DNA of 46,031 nt from Sulfurimonas sp. GTDB lineage: Bacteria > Campylobacterota > Campylobacteria > Campylobacterales > Sulfurimonadaceae. Location: positions 1 through 46,031 of the forward strand of contig JAUZSC010000023.1 in the NCBI GenBank assembly GCA_030949825.1, written 5' to 3'. Of the stretch, positions 15,713 through 26,056 are shown piece by piece (positions within the stretch are counted from its first letter, which is position 1; each line of letters opens with the position of its first letter). The position numbers and the translations under genes are program-made. The notes beneath the pieces are model-generated. The model was not told where the DNA came from. It saw only the letters and a program-made list of their open reading frames with translations, and ran no database searches.

Positions 15713-15857
15713 TTTCCACACATTTTAAACTCTTCCTTTAAAATATCCTTAAAATAAGCTAACTTTAATTCAATTTTATGTATTATCTCGTGTCTATAAC
15801 CCTCTGAAAAATTAGAGGATTAAATTCTACTGGAAAATTTAAGTAAAAAGGAATTGT

Positions 15858-16233
15858 ATGCCTACAATCAATCAACTGATTCGTAATGAGCGTAAACGCG
15901 TGATTAAGAAATCAAAATCACCTGCGCTTGTTTCATGTCCACAGCGTCGTGGTGTATGTACTCGTGTTTATACGACTACACCAAAAAAAACCTAACTCGG
16001 CTTTAAGAAAAGTTGCAAAAGTTAGATTAACATCTGGTTTTGAAATTATTTCATATATCGGTGGAGAGGGTCATAACCTTCAAGAACACTCAATCGTTCT
16101 CGTTCGTGGTGGTCGTATTAAAGATTTACCTGGTGTTAAATACCATATCGTTCGTGGTGCTCTTGATACTGCTGGTGTAGCTGGTCGTATGGTAGCTAGA
16201 TCTAAGTACGGTACTAAGCGTCCTAAAAAATAG
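15858..16233 (+). pseudogene. rpsL: Ribosomal protein S12 (uS12), frame broken by one extra A
   Basis: The gene starts at ATG 15858 ([20 protein letters not shown]) after AAAAAGGAA. It reads correctly to TTTPKK, then an A8 run (15983-15990) shifts it to an immediate stop. Removing one A restores [22 protein letters not shown] and a 124-residue S12 of normal length ending YGTKRPKK. S12 is an essential decoding-centre protein, so a sequencing error is more likely than a real lesion. The run encodes the two lysines where streptomycin-resistance mutations occur in other bacteria. Polymerase slippage on A8 is an alternative explanation. rpsG follows after 223 bases. Confidence 0.93.
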
Positions 16234-16274
16234 TAAACTATTTTTTAAGAAACCTAAACATTTATTAGTTATGC

Positions 16275-16348
16275 AAAATGAGCAAAAGCCCATTTTACTA
16301 CGCTAACGCTTGGTTCACTTCAGCAGTGGGCTCACGAAACTAGTTTCG
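16275..16348 (+). repeat. Three-hairpin element, copy 1 (rpsL-rpsG spacer)
   Basis: Hairpin 1 pairs 16275-16280 with 16291-16296. The 36-base core (16299-16334) forms hairpin 2: 16312-16319 with 16325-16332 around loop TCAGC. Hairpin 3 pairs 16335-16340 with 16343-16348. The core matches the copy at 16966-17001 at 26 of 36 positions, with compensatory changes in the stem. It may be a dispersed repeat or a cis-acting site for ribosomal protein control. Confidence 0.7.
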
Positions 16349-16438
16349 TAAAACAAAAGTGAAAAGTTGAAATATATTATTCAATAGCTACAGGATTAAT
16401 TTTAAGTAGTTAATTTTGAGTAAATTTGAAAAAATTGA

Positions 16439-16924
<486 letters not shown>

Positions 16925-16942
16925 AATATATTTTCTAACGAC

Positions 16943-17017
16943 AAGGGAAGCTCGCTTCCCTTATCTGCGTTAACACTGGGTTTTCCTCAGCGGAAGGCTC
17001 AAGTTTGCTTGCAAATT
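16943..17017 (+). repeat. Three-hairpin element, copy 2 (rpsG-fusA spacer)
   Basis: Hairpin 1 is AAGGGAAG/CTTCCCTT (16943-16950 with 16955-16962). The core is 16966-17001, with hairpin 2 pairing 16979-16986 with 16992-16999 around the same TCAGC loop as copy 1. Hairpin 3 is AGTTTGC/GCAAATT (17002-17008 with 17011-17017). A further imperfect stem (17046-17052 with 17076-17082 at its base) lies before fusA. Confidence 0.7.
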
Positions 17018-17116
17018 TTTGGTGTTGACAACATATTAAAGACAGCTCTTTTGTAAGTAAATATTTTTTATTTATAAAAGAGTTTATCTCTGAACTAAAC
17101 TTAACAAGGCACTAAA

Positions 17117-19207
17117 ATGGCAAGAAGTCACAAACTTAACGACGTAAGAAATATCGGTATTGCTGCACACATTGATGCAGGTAAAACTACAACTACAGAA
17201 AGAATTTTATTCTATACTGGTGTTGAGCATAAAATCGGTGAGGTCCATGATGGTGCTGCTACTATGGACTGGATGGAACAAGAACAAGAGCGTGGTATTA
17301 CAATTACTTCTGCTGCAACTACTTGTGAATGGAATGGTAAACAAATCAATATTATTGATACTCCTGGTCATGTTGATTTTACTATTGAAGTTGAGCGTTC
17401 TATGCGCGTACTTGATGGTGCTGTTTCAGTATTTTGTGCAGTTGGTGGGGTTCAACCTCAGTCTGAGACTGTATGGAGACAAAGAAACCGTTATAAAGTT
17501 CCATCAATCGTTTTTGTTAATAAAATGGACAGAACTGGTGCAGACTTCTACGAAGTTGAGCGTCAAATTAAAGATAGACTAAAAGGTAATCCAATGCCTA
17601 TTCAGCTACCAATCGGTGCTGAAGCTGAGTTTGAAGGTGTTGTTGATTTAGTTACAATGAAAGAAATTGTTTGGGATGCAGATGCTGAAATGGGTTCTAA
17701 CTACCATGTACAAGATATTCGTGATTCTTTAAAAGAAATTTCTGAAGAGTACAAAGAAAAAATGATGGAAACACTTGCTGAAGTAGATGGCAATGATGAT
17801 TTCGCTGAAAAATTCTTAGATGGTGGTGAATTTACCCAAGACGAAGTAAAAGCAGCAATAAAGGCAGCAACACTTGGTATGGCTGTTGTTCCGATGACTC
17901 CAGGTACTGCATTTAAAAACAAAGGTGTTCAAACTTTACTTGACGCTGTTGTTGATTATCTACCTTCACCAATGGAATCAGAAGCTATTATGGGAACTTT
18001 AATGGACGATGAAGAAGTTGAAGTAGCTGTTCCATCAACTGATGATGGTGATTTTGCTGCACTTGCATTTAAAATTATGACAGATCCATTTGTTGGTGTT
18101 TTAACTTTTATCCGTGTTTACCGTGGTTCTTTAACTTCAGGTTCATTCGTTCATAACTCGACTAAAGATAAAAAAGAAAGAATTGGCCGTATCGTTAAAA
18201 TGCATGCTATCAAGCGTGAAGAAGTTAAAGAAATTTATGCAGGTGAAATCGGTGCTGTTGTTGGTCTTAAAGCTACTACAACAGGTGATACTTTATGTCA
18301 AGGTGAGGAAAAAGTTGTTCTTGAGCGAATGGACTTTCCAGCACCAGTTATCTCAGTTGCAGTTGAGCCTAAAACTAAAGCCGATCAAGAAAAAATGGGT
18401 ATTGCTTTAAGTAAACTTGCTGCTGAAGATCCTTCTTTTAGAGTAAACACTGATGAAGAAACAGGTCAGACTATTATTTCAGGAATGGGTGAGTTACACC
18501 TTGAGATTCTTGTAGATAGAATGAAAAGAGAATTTTCTGTTGATGCTGAAGTTGGTGCTCCACAAGTTTCTTATAGAGAATCTATTAAAGAAGAAGTTAA
18601 CCAAGAATACAAATACGCTAAACAATCTGGTGGTCGCGGTCAATTTGGTCATGTTTACCTTACTGTTAAGCCAGGTGAAGCAGATACAGGATTTGTATTT
18701 ACAAATGCTATTAAAGGTGGATCTGTTCCAAAAGAGTTTATTCCAGCTGTTAAGAAAGGTTGTGAAGAAGCAATGTCTGCTGGTGTTCTTGCTGGGTACC
18801 CAATGGAAGATGTTGATGTTACACTTTATGATGGTTCTTACCATGATGTGGATTCAAATGAAATGGCATTTAAACTTGCTGCATCTATGGGTTTTAAAGA
18901 GGCGTGTCGTAAAGCATCTCCGTCTATCTTAGAGCCAATGATGAAAGTTGAAGTTGAAACTCCTGAAGAAAACATGGGTGATGTTATCGGTGACCTTAAC
19001 CGTCGTCGTGGACAAATCAATGCTATGGGTGATCGTGCTGGTAGTAAAATTGTTGATGCATTTGTTCCATTGTCTGAAATGTTCGGTTATTCAACTGACC
19101 TTCGTTCAGCTACGCAAGGGCGTGCAACATATTCTATGGAATTCGATCACTATTCTGAAGTTCCAAGAAATGTTTCTGAAGAAATTCAGAAAAAGCGTAA
19201 CGGTTAA
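17117..19207 (+). CDS. fusA: Elongation factor G
   Basis: EF-G, 696 residues, the GTPase that translocates tRNAs and mRNA and splits post-termination ribosomes with RRF. The G domain shows [15 protein letters not shown] (P-loop), [21 protein letters not shown] and [10 protein letters not shown]. Domain II, domain III ([18 protein letters not shown]), domain IV ([28 protein letters not shown]) and domain V ([17 protein letters not shown]) follow in order. ATG 17117 follows AACAAGGCAC. It is the last gene of the superoperon and is followed by a short hairpin. Confidence 0.99.
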   Translation: MARSHKLNDVRNIGIAAHIDAGKTTTTERILFYTGVEHKIGEVHDGAATMDWMEQEQERGITITSAATTCEWNGKQINIIDTPGHVDFTIEVERSMRVLDGAVSVFCAVGGVQPQSETVWRQRNRYKVPSIVFVNKMDRTGADFYEVERQIKDRLKGNPMPIQLPIGAEAEFEGVVDLVTMKEIVWDADAEMGSNYHVQDIRDSLKEISEEYKEKMMETLAEVDGNDDFAEKFLDGGEFTQDEVKAAIKAATLGMAVVPMTPGTAFKNKGVQTLLDAVVDYLPSPMESEAIMGTLMDDEEVEVAVPSTDDGDFAALAFKIMTDPFVGVLTFIRVYRGSLTSGSFVHNSTKDKKERIGRIVKMHAIKREEVKEIYAGEIGAVVGLKATTTGDTLCQGEEKVVLERMDFPAPVISVAVEPKTKADQEKMGIALSKLAAEDPSFRVNTDEETGQTIISGMGELHLEILVDRMKREFSVDAEVGAPQVSYRESIKEEVNQEYKYAKQSGGRGQFGHVYLTVKPGEADTGFVFTNAIKGGSVPKEFIPAVKKGCEEAMSAGVLAGYPMEDVDVTLYDGSYHDVDSNEMAFKLAASMGFKEACRKASPSILEPMMKVEVETPEENMGDVIGDLNRRRGQINAMGDRAGSKIVDAFVPLSEMFGYSTDLRSATQGRATYSMEFDHYSEVPRNVSEEIQKKRNG

Positions 19208-19224
19208 TATCTGTCACTAAATAC

Positions 19225-19244
19225 TTCTCTCCTATTGGAGAGAA
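19225..19244 (+). terminator. Hairpin after fusA
   Basis: TTCTCTCC pairs with GGAGAGAA around TATT, 18 bases after the fusA stop. There is no T tract, so it is either a weak terminator or an mRNA 3'-end stabiliser. It lies just before a new promoter. Confidence 0.45.
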
Positions 19245-19274
19245 ACCTCTCTCATAACACTTTTCACTTTTATC

Positions 19275-19283
19275 TGATATAAT
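19275..19283 (+). promoter_or_regulatory. Extended -10 promoter for the secreted coiled-coil protein
   Basis: TGATATAAT (TG-N-TATAAT) ends 27 bases before the ATG at 19311. This is the strong form of the Campylobacterota housekeeping promoter and marks a new transcription unit after fusA. Confidence 0.7.
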
Positions 19284-19310
19284 AGAACATATAAAGACAA
19301 AGGTATACTT

Positions 19311-19969
19311 ATGCAAAAATTATTATTATTTCTACTTTTCTTTTTTTCATTAGAGGCTTCGAATCCAAATGTATACAGTGCCTTGGGTGATAACATCTAT
19401 AACAATATTGATAGTATTAGGTCTTTGAAAAAGCTAGATTCCTATAAAGAATTGAGTGATAAAATCGATACATATATAAAAGATGTAGCTAAAGCAAAAG
19501 CATTTGGTTTTGAGGTTCAACGAGGAGCTCGAAGTAATCTGAAGTTAGATTATTTAAGTGAGTTGCGTAAACTGACTAAGATAAATAATTATTTTTTACG
19601 GACTGCAAACAGTAGTTTTAAATCTTCTATAAAAACAAAAAATAATGATTTATTTATTGCTATAGTAAATTCTAGTTTAATTAATGTTAAGACAAATAAA
19701 AAACAAATCATGGATTATTATAATGGGCATAAAGATGAGATCAATGCTGAGGGTGTGATCCAAGGCTATCTTGATGAAGCCTATGCTAAAAAGCATAAAA
19801 AAAGATACAAACCAAAAACAAAAAAACAACTTCATGAAGAAAAAAATCAAGAGGCTGCGTTCAAATGACAAGTTAAAAGAAGAAGCATTGGAAAAAAAAT
19901 TGGCACACGAGTTAAAGTTAAAAAAAGAAAAAAATCAGAGCAGAACAAGAAAGAGAATTATTTAATTAG
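19311..19969 (+). pseudogene. Secreted coiled-coil protein of unknown function, two frameshifts
   Basis: The start MQKLLLFLLFFFSLEA is a clear signal peptide, followed by a Lys-rich helical protein. As written the frame stops at 19868. Removing one A from each of two A7 runs (19840-19846 and 19928-19934) gives a continuous 218-residue protein. Its end is a charged coiled coil (KLKEEALEKKLAHELKLKKEK, then IRAEQERELFN). This reconstruction stops at 19969, four bases into the convergent bpt gene. I do not recognise a family. Export to the periplasm is the only firm prediction. Confidence 0.6.
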
Positions 19970-20679
19970 CTCCATTGGAATTTTTCATTCATTTGTGGTC
20001 TACCTTTTAATGTAAGAAAAGGCTTATAGTCTGCCTTGTAGTTAAGAGATGAACAGGATTCAACATAATAGCCTAAATAAACCCACCTTTTCTCTATTTG
20101 TTTGGCAAGTTCTATTTGTTTAAGTAAAGAGAGTTTACCTAAAGAAAGGTGAGAATAATTAGGGTCATAGTAAAAATAAATTGATGAGATTCCATCTTCT
20201 AAAACATCTATTAAATCAACGCCTACAAGTTTGTCCTTGTGATAATAAAGCGTTTCATAGCCAAAGTCTTCATGCCCTGTTACAAAAGAGTTATAGTAGT
20301 GATCTGGTGAGGCTTTTTCATGTTTCCACCCTTTTTTATCTTTCATATAAAGATGGTAACGCTCAAACAAGTCTAAATGTTCATGCGATAGTTGAGGAGT
20401 TTGTGTAAATGTCTCAATTGCTTTAGCTTTTTTAAGTACGCGCCGTTCAGATTTTGAAAATTTGTAATTATCAACATCTATTTTAAGACTCTGACATTCA
20501 TTACAGTTTTCACAAACAGGTCTAAAAAACATTTTTCCAAATCGTCTGTATCCGCGTTCTATTAGTGCGTGTGCATATTCAGGGGAACAGTCATCTATTA
20601 TTTTATAATGCATCGTTTGCTCATTCCCATCAATATAGGAGCATTTATCATCCAAAGAAAATTCTTTAAGTATATTCAT
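19966..20679 (-). CDS. bpt: Aspartate/glutamate leucyltransferase (N-end rule, Bpt)
   Basis: A 237-residue leucyl/arginyl-tRNA-protein transferase. It adds Leu from tRNA to proteins with N-terminal Asp or Glu, marking them for ClpAP. The N-terminal domain carries the conserved Cys (DKCSYI, C13) and VCENCNECQSLKID (about 55-68). The GNAT-like C-terminal domain includes KHEKASPDHYYNSF, LVGVDLIDVLEDGISSIYFYYDP and YLGYYVESCSSLNYKADYKP. The length and motifs fit the bacterial Bpt/Ate family. It converges on the coiled-coil gene and is divergent from the 109-residue membrane protein. Confidence 0.9.
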   Translation of the reverse strand: MNILKEFSLDDKCSYIDGNEQTMHYKIIDDCSPEYAHALIERGYRRFGKMFFRPVCENCNECQSLKIDVDNYKFSKSERRVLKKAKAIETFTQTPQLSHEHLDLFERYHLYMKDKKGWKHEKASPDHYYNSFVTGHEDFGYETLYYHKDKLVGVDLIDVLEDGISSIYFYYDPNYSHLSLGKLSLLKQIELAKQIEKRWVYLGYYVESCSSLNYKADYKPFLTLKGRPQMNEKFQWS

Positions 20680-20727
20680 AGATGGATTCTGACATAATTT
20701 CTCTAATATAAGCCTAAAGAGTAGATA

Positions 20728-21057
20728 ATGGAATTTTTTTTTAAAAACAAAATAGTTATAATGAGAAGTCTCGGCGCAATTATGTTAGTTGTAGGTTTTG
20801 CTATACATTTTTGGACTACTCCAAAAGAAGGTCTTAGTGCAAATGACAAGGCTGCTGCTAGAGTGGCTCGGATGGAAGCGAGTGCAAGGGGAAGTAGTTC
20901 TGGCGCTAGTCAAACAAAAGAAAAAGATACTTCCAAATTTGTTGATAAAATGAAGGGAGCACAAGCTAAACAAATGCACTACATGACAATTTTAGCTATG
21001 CTTTTTGGAGTAGGCTTTTTAGGATATAGCTTTATACCAAGAAAAGAAGAGAGCTAA
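20728..21057 (+). CDS. Small membrane protein of unknown function
   Basis: A 109-residue protein with two predicted membrane spans (about 12-29, [18 protein letters not shown], and about 84-103, [17 protein letters not shown]). A hydrophilic, Ser/Ala/Lys-rich stretch of about 50 residues joins them, so both ends probably lie on the same side. I recognise no family. The start at 20728 is uncertain; Met12 (20761) is an alternative and no strong ribosome binding site decides. The last four bases overlap the end of prfB on the other strand. Confidence 0.7.
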   Translation: MEFFFKNKIVIMRSLGAIMLVVGFAIHFWTTPKEGLSANDKAAARVARMEASARGSSSGASQTKEKDTSKFVDKMKGAQAKQMHYMTILAMLFGVGFLGYSFIPRKEES

Positions 21058-22153
21058 GCTCTATTCATTGCAATAAGTACTCCCTCTATCATAGCATCTA
21101 TATCCCCATCAAGGATTCCAGATACATTTGATAAGGCTTCGTTGCTTCGAGTGTCCTTAACTTGCTGATAAGGTTGCATTACATAGGAACGAATCTGATG
21201 TCCCCAGCCAATCTCACTTTTTGAAACTCCATCTTTTTCAGCTTGAAGTGCTTCGAGTTCTAACTCATACAGCCGTGATTTTAGCATCTTCATTGCAGTA
21301 GCTTTATTTTTATGCTGGCTTCTATCGTTTTGGCATTGAACAACTACACCTGTTTCTATATGCGTTAAACGAATAGCAGATTCTGTTTTGTTGACATGCT
21401 GACCACCAGCACCACTCGAACGGTAGGTGTCAATACGAATATCTTTATCTTCAATAACTATGTTGATATTATCATCTACCTCAGGAGAAACCATAACAGA
21501 AGCAAATGATGTATGTCTTTTAGAGTTTGAGTCAAAAGGTGAGATTCTAACAAGTCTATGAATTCCATTTTCCACTTTTAAGTATCCATAAGCATTTTCG
21601 CCTTTGATAATAATAGAAACATCTTTAATTCCAGCCTCATCTCCTTTTTGATAATCGAGAATCTCTACAGAAAATTCACGCCTCTCCGCCCAACGCTTAT
21701 ACATACGAAGAAGCATCTCCGCCCAGTCTTGAGACTCTGTTCCTCCAGCACCTGGATGGATGGATAAAATGGCATTGTTTGCATCACTCTCACCACTTAG
21801 AAGAACTTCTATTTCCATGCTTCGTATCTGCTTTTCTAAATCTGGCGCGTCTTCGTAAAGAGATAAAATAGATTCTTCATCCTTCTCTTCTTTTGCCATG
21901 TCGTAAAGCTCTTTTGCATCGGCTACAGAATCACTAGCAATGTTGAATTTATCCAGTTTGCGTCCAAGTTGTGTTTTTTTTCTTTTTGTACTCTTGCAGC
22001 ATTGTCCGCATCATTCCAAAAATCTTGTTCGTTTTCTAGTGCTTCAATATCACTTAATCTTTGCTGTATTTTTGCCGGTTCTATTACACCAATAATATTT
22101 CCCATTTTCAAATTGAGATTTTTTAAAAGTTCTGTATATTCGTAGTTATCCAT
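21054..22153 (-). pseudogene. prfB: Peptide chain release factor 2 (RF2), frame broken in a homopolymer
   Basis: RF2 recognises UGA/UAA and triggers peptide release. The tripeptide region is [14 protein letters not shown] (SPF) and the catalytic loop is [12 protein letters not shown] (GGQ). The N-terminal domain starts [17 protein letters not shown] use the ATG at 22153, which has GGA upstream, over 22165. The frame breaks at the T8 run 21974-21981 (A8 on the coding strand). Nine or six As would rejoin QKEK to [13 protein letters not shown] and give 366 or 365 residues. This is about codon 60, not the codon-25 programmed frameshift site of E. coli, and no CTTTGA is present. An essential gene, so an error in the sequence is likely. 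Confidence 0.93.
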
Positions 22154-22170
22154 ATTTATATCCAATAGTG

Positions 22171-22191
22171 TATAATTGCGATTATATTATA
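22171..22191. promoter_or_regulatory. Divergent promoters between prfB and panC
   Basis: On the plus strand TATAAT lies at 22171-22176, suitable for panC (ATG 22204). On the minus strand overlapping TATAAT boxes lie at 22191-22186 and 22186-22181, suitable for prfB (ATG 22153). The spacer is only 50 bases, so the two promoters are interleaved. Confidence 0.55.
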
Positions 22192-22203
22192 TCGGGACTT
22201 AAA

Positions 22204-23026
22204 ATGAAGATTATTTCAACTCCTTTGGAGCTAAAAAAGTATTTAAAAGACATAAACAAAACAATAGGCTTTGTTCCTACGATGGGAGCACTTCATGAGG
22301 GGCATATTTCTCTCATTAAAGAAGCAAGAAAAAATAATGAACTCCTTGTTGTATCGATTTTTTTTAAATCCTACACAATTCTTAGTAGGGGAAGATTTAG
22401 ACAGTTACCCAAAAAAAGATGAAGCAGATAAAAAGATATGTGAGATAAGTGGTGTGGATGTATTGTTCTTTCCTCCTGTAGATGCTATGTATTCTTTTGA
22501 TGAAGTAAGTTTAGTTGCCCCTAGTGTACGAGGTTTTGTTCTCGAAGGAGCATCAAGACCGGGACATTTTAATGGCATGTTAACAGTTGTTCATAAGCTT
22601 TTAAATATTGTTCATCCAACAAATGCTTATTTTGGAAGAAAAGATGCACAGCAATTAAATCTTATATCTTTGATGGTAAAACAACTCTTTATGGATGTGA
22701 ATATTATAGGATTAGATACAGTACGAGAAAAAGATGGACTTGCAATGAGTAGTAGAAATGTATATCTAAGTTCAAATGAAAGAAAAGAATCTTTAAAAAT
22801 CTCTCAGTCTTTACGGACTGCAACAACTTTAGTGATTCAAGGGGAATTAGAGGTAGCTGTAATTTTAGAGAAAATGAGAAAAGTATTAGAACCCTTAGAA
22901 ATATTTTATGTAGAAATTTTAAATAGAGACTTTGAAGTTTTAAAAAAAGTAGAGATAAAAAATACGGTTATTTTAGTAGAAGTTAAGGTAGGAACTACAC
23001 GATTACTTGATAACATCTACTTGTAG
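22204..23026 (+). pseudogene. panC: Pantothenate synthetase (pantoate--beta-alanine ligase), frame broken in a homopolymer
   Basis: PanC joins pantoate and beta-alanine with ATP in coenzyme A synthesis. The N-terminal nucleotide-binding motif is [17 protein letters not shown]. After the break come [42 protein letters not shown] and the MSSRNVYLS (KMSKS-like) loop. The T8 run at 22358-22365 holds one T too many; seven Ts give SIFLNPTQF and a 273-residue enzyme of normal size. I start at ATG 22204 ([14 protein letters not shown]). The 3' end overlaps the end of ftsI on the other strand by 24 bases. Confidence 0.93.
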
Positions 23027-24772
23027 TGGAGTAAGATAAGCTTCTTCAATCATAATCTCGATGGCTTGCCTAAACACAGGTACTGCTGTTTGTGATGCGA
23101 ACTGACTTTTCTTTGGTTTAACAACGACGGAAACCATTGTATAGTTTGTCTTTTTATCATTTACAAAACCTGCAAAAACGGTGTTGTACTTGTTAACATA
23201 CTGCCCATTTTCAACTATATGAGCTGTCCCCGTTTTTCCTCCAACCACAAGACCTTTTACTCTTGTTTTTGTTCCTGTACCTTTGTTTACTGTTTTAATA
23301 AGAATATCTTTCATTCTTGAGGCAGTTGAGCTTTTTATAACTTGTATCGCCTCTTCATTTTCAATGAAAGACTCCTCAGCAAACTCATCAACAAAACTAT
23401 CAATAATGCGTGGTCGAACCATACGCCCATTGTTGTTAAAGACACTGTAAGCACGAAGAAGTTGCATAAGATTAGCTCGTAAACTGTATCCATATGAAGC
23501 TGTAGCCTTATATATTTTACGATTAAGTTGAGAGATATGTGGAACTGAACCAGCTTTTTCATAGATTAAATCTGGAGTAGACTTGTGGGAAAAACCAAAA
23601 CTTTTAAGTCCCTCATGAAACTCAAAACCTGTAAGTTTTTGTGCAAGTTGCGCAATTCCTACATTTGATGAATGTACGATTACATCTTCGGCTGAGAGCC
23701 AAGCAAATTTATGCTCATCTGTAATGATTTTTTTTCCAATTTTATATTTGCCATTGTGACCATTTACGAGGTCGTAAGGGTTGATTAGACCTTTGTCGAG
23801 TAAAAGGGCAAAGGTAACAGGCTTTATAACACTTCCGGGCTCAAAACTGTACTCTATCGCACCTACATTAAGAGAAGGGTAGTCGCTTCGTTTTATTTTT
23901 TTAGGTAAAAACCTATTTGAAGTCGCAATTGCAAGAACTTTACCCGTTTTTGAATTCATAACTGCCAGCATTACTTGTTGCGCTCGTAAGTCTTTTTTCA
24001 TGAGGGAACACATTTTTTCTATTTTGATTTGTAAAGATATTGGAATGCTTAGTTTAATGTCTAAACCATTTAGAATCGGCTTAGTAAAACTGTCTTTGTT
24101 TAGAATAATATAAGAATTCACATCTCTTTTTCCTCGACTTGAGCCATCTCCTCTTGCAGACAAGTCCTCATCAAATCTTTTTTCTAAGCCCTTGACACCT
24201 TTTATACGGGTATAGCCTTCATCTTCTAGTTTATGTGGATAGCCTATGATTGGGGTGAGAACATCTCCGTAAGGGTATTCACGGGTTTCCCCACTCTCTA
24301 TAACACTAAGTCCGTGAACAGAGCGTAATCCTGTTCGTTTGTTTTTAAGTGACATAAAAACTTTATAACTACGAAGTTCGTAGGCCAACTTTTTAAGATA
24401 CTGTGCTTCTTTTTCAGGGATGAGATAACTAAGGACTACAACACCTTTTCTCTTTTTTAGGCGTTTACGAATTTTTGAAGCCTCGATTCCTGAGTAGATG
24501 CTAAAGAGTTGAATAAAAAGTTCTTCTTTTTGTGGGTCAATGTATCTGTTGTTTACAACAGCCTTATAAAGTTTTTTTGTTGTAGCGATGTGAAAGCCAT
24601 CGGCGGAAATAATACTTCCTCTCTCTGCCTTAGAACTTTTTTTAGCATAAAGAGAAGGAAGATGACGATCTTTGAGTGAAGTGGAAAGCATAACACTTAG
24701 AAAAACTAAAAAGCCTAGTCCTGTAAGGACATAAAGAAGTAGAATTTTTTTGCTTTTGTTTTCATTTACCAT
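23003..24772 (-). CDS. ftsI: Class B penicillin-binding protein FtsI (PBP3-like division transpeptidase)
   Basis: A 589-residue septal peptidoglycan transpeptidase. A single N-terminal membrane anchor (about 9-30) is followed by the PBP dimerisation domain (AERGSIISADGFHIA). The transpeptidase domain has all three catalytic motifs: SVIK (S314, K317), SSN (368-370) and KTG (513-515). It is the last gene of flgB-flgC-fliE-ftsI, starting 8 bases after fliE, an order I recall from Campylobacter and Helicobacter. It would therefore share the sigma-54 promoter upstream of flgB unless an internal promoter exists. Confidence 0.93.
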   Translation of the reverse strand: MVNENKSKKILLLYVLTGLGFLVFLSVMLSTSLKDRHLPSLYAKKSSKAERGSIISADGFHIATTKKLYKAVVNNRYIDPQKEELFIQLFSIYSGIEASKIRKRLKKRKGVVVLSYLIPEKEAQYLKKLAYELRSYKVFMSLKNKRTGLRSVHGLSVIESGETREYPYGDVLTPIIGYPHKLEDEGYTRIKGVKGLEKRFDEDLSARGDGSSRGKRDVNSYIILNKDSFTKPILNGLDIKLSIPISLQIKIEKMCSLMKKDLRAQQVMLAVMNSKTGKVLAIATSNRFLPKKIKRSDYPSLNVGAIEYSFEPGSVIKPVTFALLLDKGLINPYDLVNGHNGKYKIGKKIITDEHKFAWLSAEDVIVHSSNVGIAQLAQKLTGFEFHEGLKSFGFSHKSTPDLIYEKAGSVPHISQLNRKIYKATASYGYSLRANLMQLLRAYSVFNNNGRMVRPRIIDSFVDEFAEESFIENEEAIQVIKSSTASRMKDILIKTVNKGTGTKTRVKGLVVGGKTGTAHIVENGQYVNKYNTVFAGFVNDKKTNYTMVSVVVKPKKSQFASQTAVPVFRQAIEIMIEEAYLTPLQVDVIK

Positions 24773-24780
24773 TTAGTGTA

Positions 24781-25080
24781 TTATAACTGTGTTCTACCTA
24801 GTTCTTTGTATGCGTTTAATGCTTTGTTTCGTATTTCAAGCATGAGTTTCATGTTGATTTCTGCCTTGCCGATAGCCATAGCCGCTTGGTGCAAGTCTTT
24901 TACTTGTCCCGTTGCTAAGTCTGCTACTGCGCCTTCACTTTTTATCTGAAGTTCATTGACTTCGTTGAGTGCAGATTTTAAGTGCTGGGCAAAGGCTTCA
25001 CCACCAGTCGAAGAAAGCTTTTCTTTTTGTTTTAGTAAATCAGCAGTCGAGGGAGCTGATAAGCCGGTTATATTATTCAT
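24781..25080 (-). CDS. fliE: Flagellar hook-basal body protein FliE
   Basis: A 99-residue protein that links the MS ring to the proximal rod and is needed for rod export. The C-terminal part is diagnostic: VADLATGQVKDLHQAAMAIGKAEINMKLMLEIRNKALNAYKEL, the conserved helix pair. The Ser/Lys-rich N-terminus is typical of a type III export substrate. It lies 13 bases after flgC. Confidence 0.95.
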   Translation of the reverse strand: MNNITGLSAPSTADLLKQKEKLSSTGGEAFAQHLKSALNEVNELQIKSEGAVADLATGQVKDLHQAAMAIGKAEINMKLMLEIRNKALNAYKELGRTQL

Positions 25081-25093
25081 AATTTACTCTTTT

Positions 25094-25588
25094 TTATTGT
25101 AATAAAGAAATAGCAGAATTTGCCATATCTTTTGCACTTTGAAATGCTGCAACATTTGCTTGATACGAACGGGTCGCTTCAACTAAATCGGCCATTTCGA
25201 TAACAGGATTAATATTTGGATACGCAACATAACCATTTGTGTCTGCATCTGGGTGACTTGGGTCAAATTTTAAGTTTGGTTCTGTGTCATCACGGGATAT
25301 TTTATCAACAATTACACTCATTATAGCAGGGTTTACTTTTTTTCCAAAATCACCTTCATTTAAGGGGTCTTCATACGATGCGCTGTTCGTAGATTTACCA
25401 AGTGCTTTGTTGTAAGCATCATTAAAGTTTATCGCTTTAAAGATAACCTCTTTACGCCTGTAAGGTCCACCCTCATCAGTTCGAGTTGTTTGTGCGTTGG
25501 CGATATTACTTGAGATTGTATTTACGCGAACTCTTTGTGCGGATAAGCCATACCCTGATATGTCAAAACTATTTAAAAAATTACTCAT
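25094..25588 (-). CDS. flgC: Flagellar basal-body rod protein FlgC
   Basis: A proximal-rod protein, 164 residues. The N-terminal rod signature FDISGYGLSAQRVRVNTISSNIANAQTTRT includes the SSNIANA motif, with GGPYRRKEVIF next. The C-terminal coiled coil contains NPVIEMADLVEATRSYQANVAAFQSAKDM, the FlgC/FlgG family end. It begins one base after flgB ends, so the two are translationally coupled. Confidence 0.97.
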   Translation of the reverse strand: MSNFLNSFDISGYGLSAQRVRVNTISSNIANAQTTRTDEGGPYRRKEVIFKAINFNDAYNKALGKSTNSASYEDPLNEGDFGKKVNPAIMSVIVDKISRDDTEPNLKFDPSHPDADTNGYVAYPNINPVIEMADLVEATRSYQANVAAFQSAKDMANSAISLLQ

Positions 25589-25589
25589 C

Positions 25590-26021
25590 TTAGTTTACCT
25601 TTTGTGAAGCTTCTATAACACTTTTATAGTTGGCTCCTACTTTTTTACTTGCTTGAATGAGCGCATTAAACATGATGGAGTTTTTACTCATTTCTGTTGT
25701 TTCTACATCTATGTCTACTGAGTTTCCATCGTTTCTCGCCATATGTCCATCTCGAAAATAGACTGTTGGTTTGTAAGATGATTTTTCATTCTCTAATGGA
25801 ATATGATTTGCATCTGTTTGTGCAAGTTTAAGTGAGCTGTTTGGTTTTCTTTGAAGATCTGCTGCTTTATGTGCAAGTGCATCTTCAAAACGAATATCTC
25901 TTGGTTTATAAAAAGGAGTGTCGGCATTTGCAATATTTGAAGCAATCATATCTTGACGCGCTGAACGGTAGTTAAGTGCTTCTTTTATTAATGGTGCAGT
26001 ACGTGATACTGAAAGTGCCAT
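25590..26021 (-). CDS. flgB: Flagellar basal-body rod protein FlgB
   Basis: A proximal-rod protein, 143 residues. ALNYRSARQDMIASNIANADTPFYKPRDIRFEDAL is the N-terminal rod motif. GNSVDIDVETTEMSKNSIMFNALIQASKKVGANYKSVIEA is the FlgB C-terminal helix region. First gene of the operon; its leader holds a sigma-54 promoter. GGAAAAAAG serves as the ribosome binding site. Confidence 0.97.
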   Translation of the reverse strand: MALSVSRTAPLIKEALNYRSARQDMIASNIANADTPFYKPRDIRFEDALAHKAADLQRKPNSSLKLAQTDANHIPLENEKSSYKPTVYFRDGHMARNDGNSVDIDVETTEMSKNSIMFNALIQASKKVGANYKSVIEASQKVN

Positions 26022-26056
26022 CTTTTTTCCTTTTTATAGTTCTTAATAATTTTTTA

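Noticed and set aside
21974..21981. Programmed frameshift in prfB
   Set aside because: Wrong position, no CTTTGA slippery stop, and other genes in the window show the same homopolymer indels.
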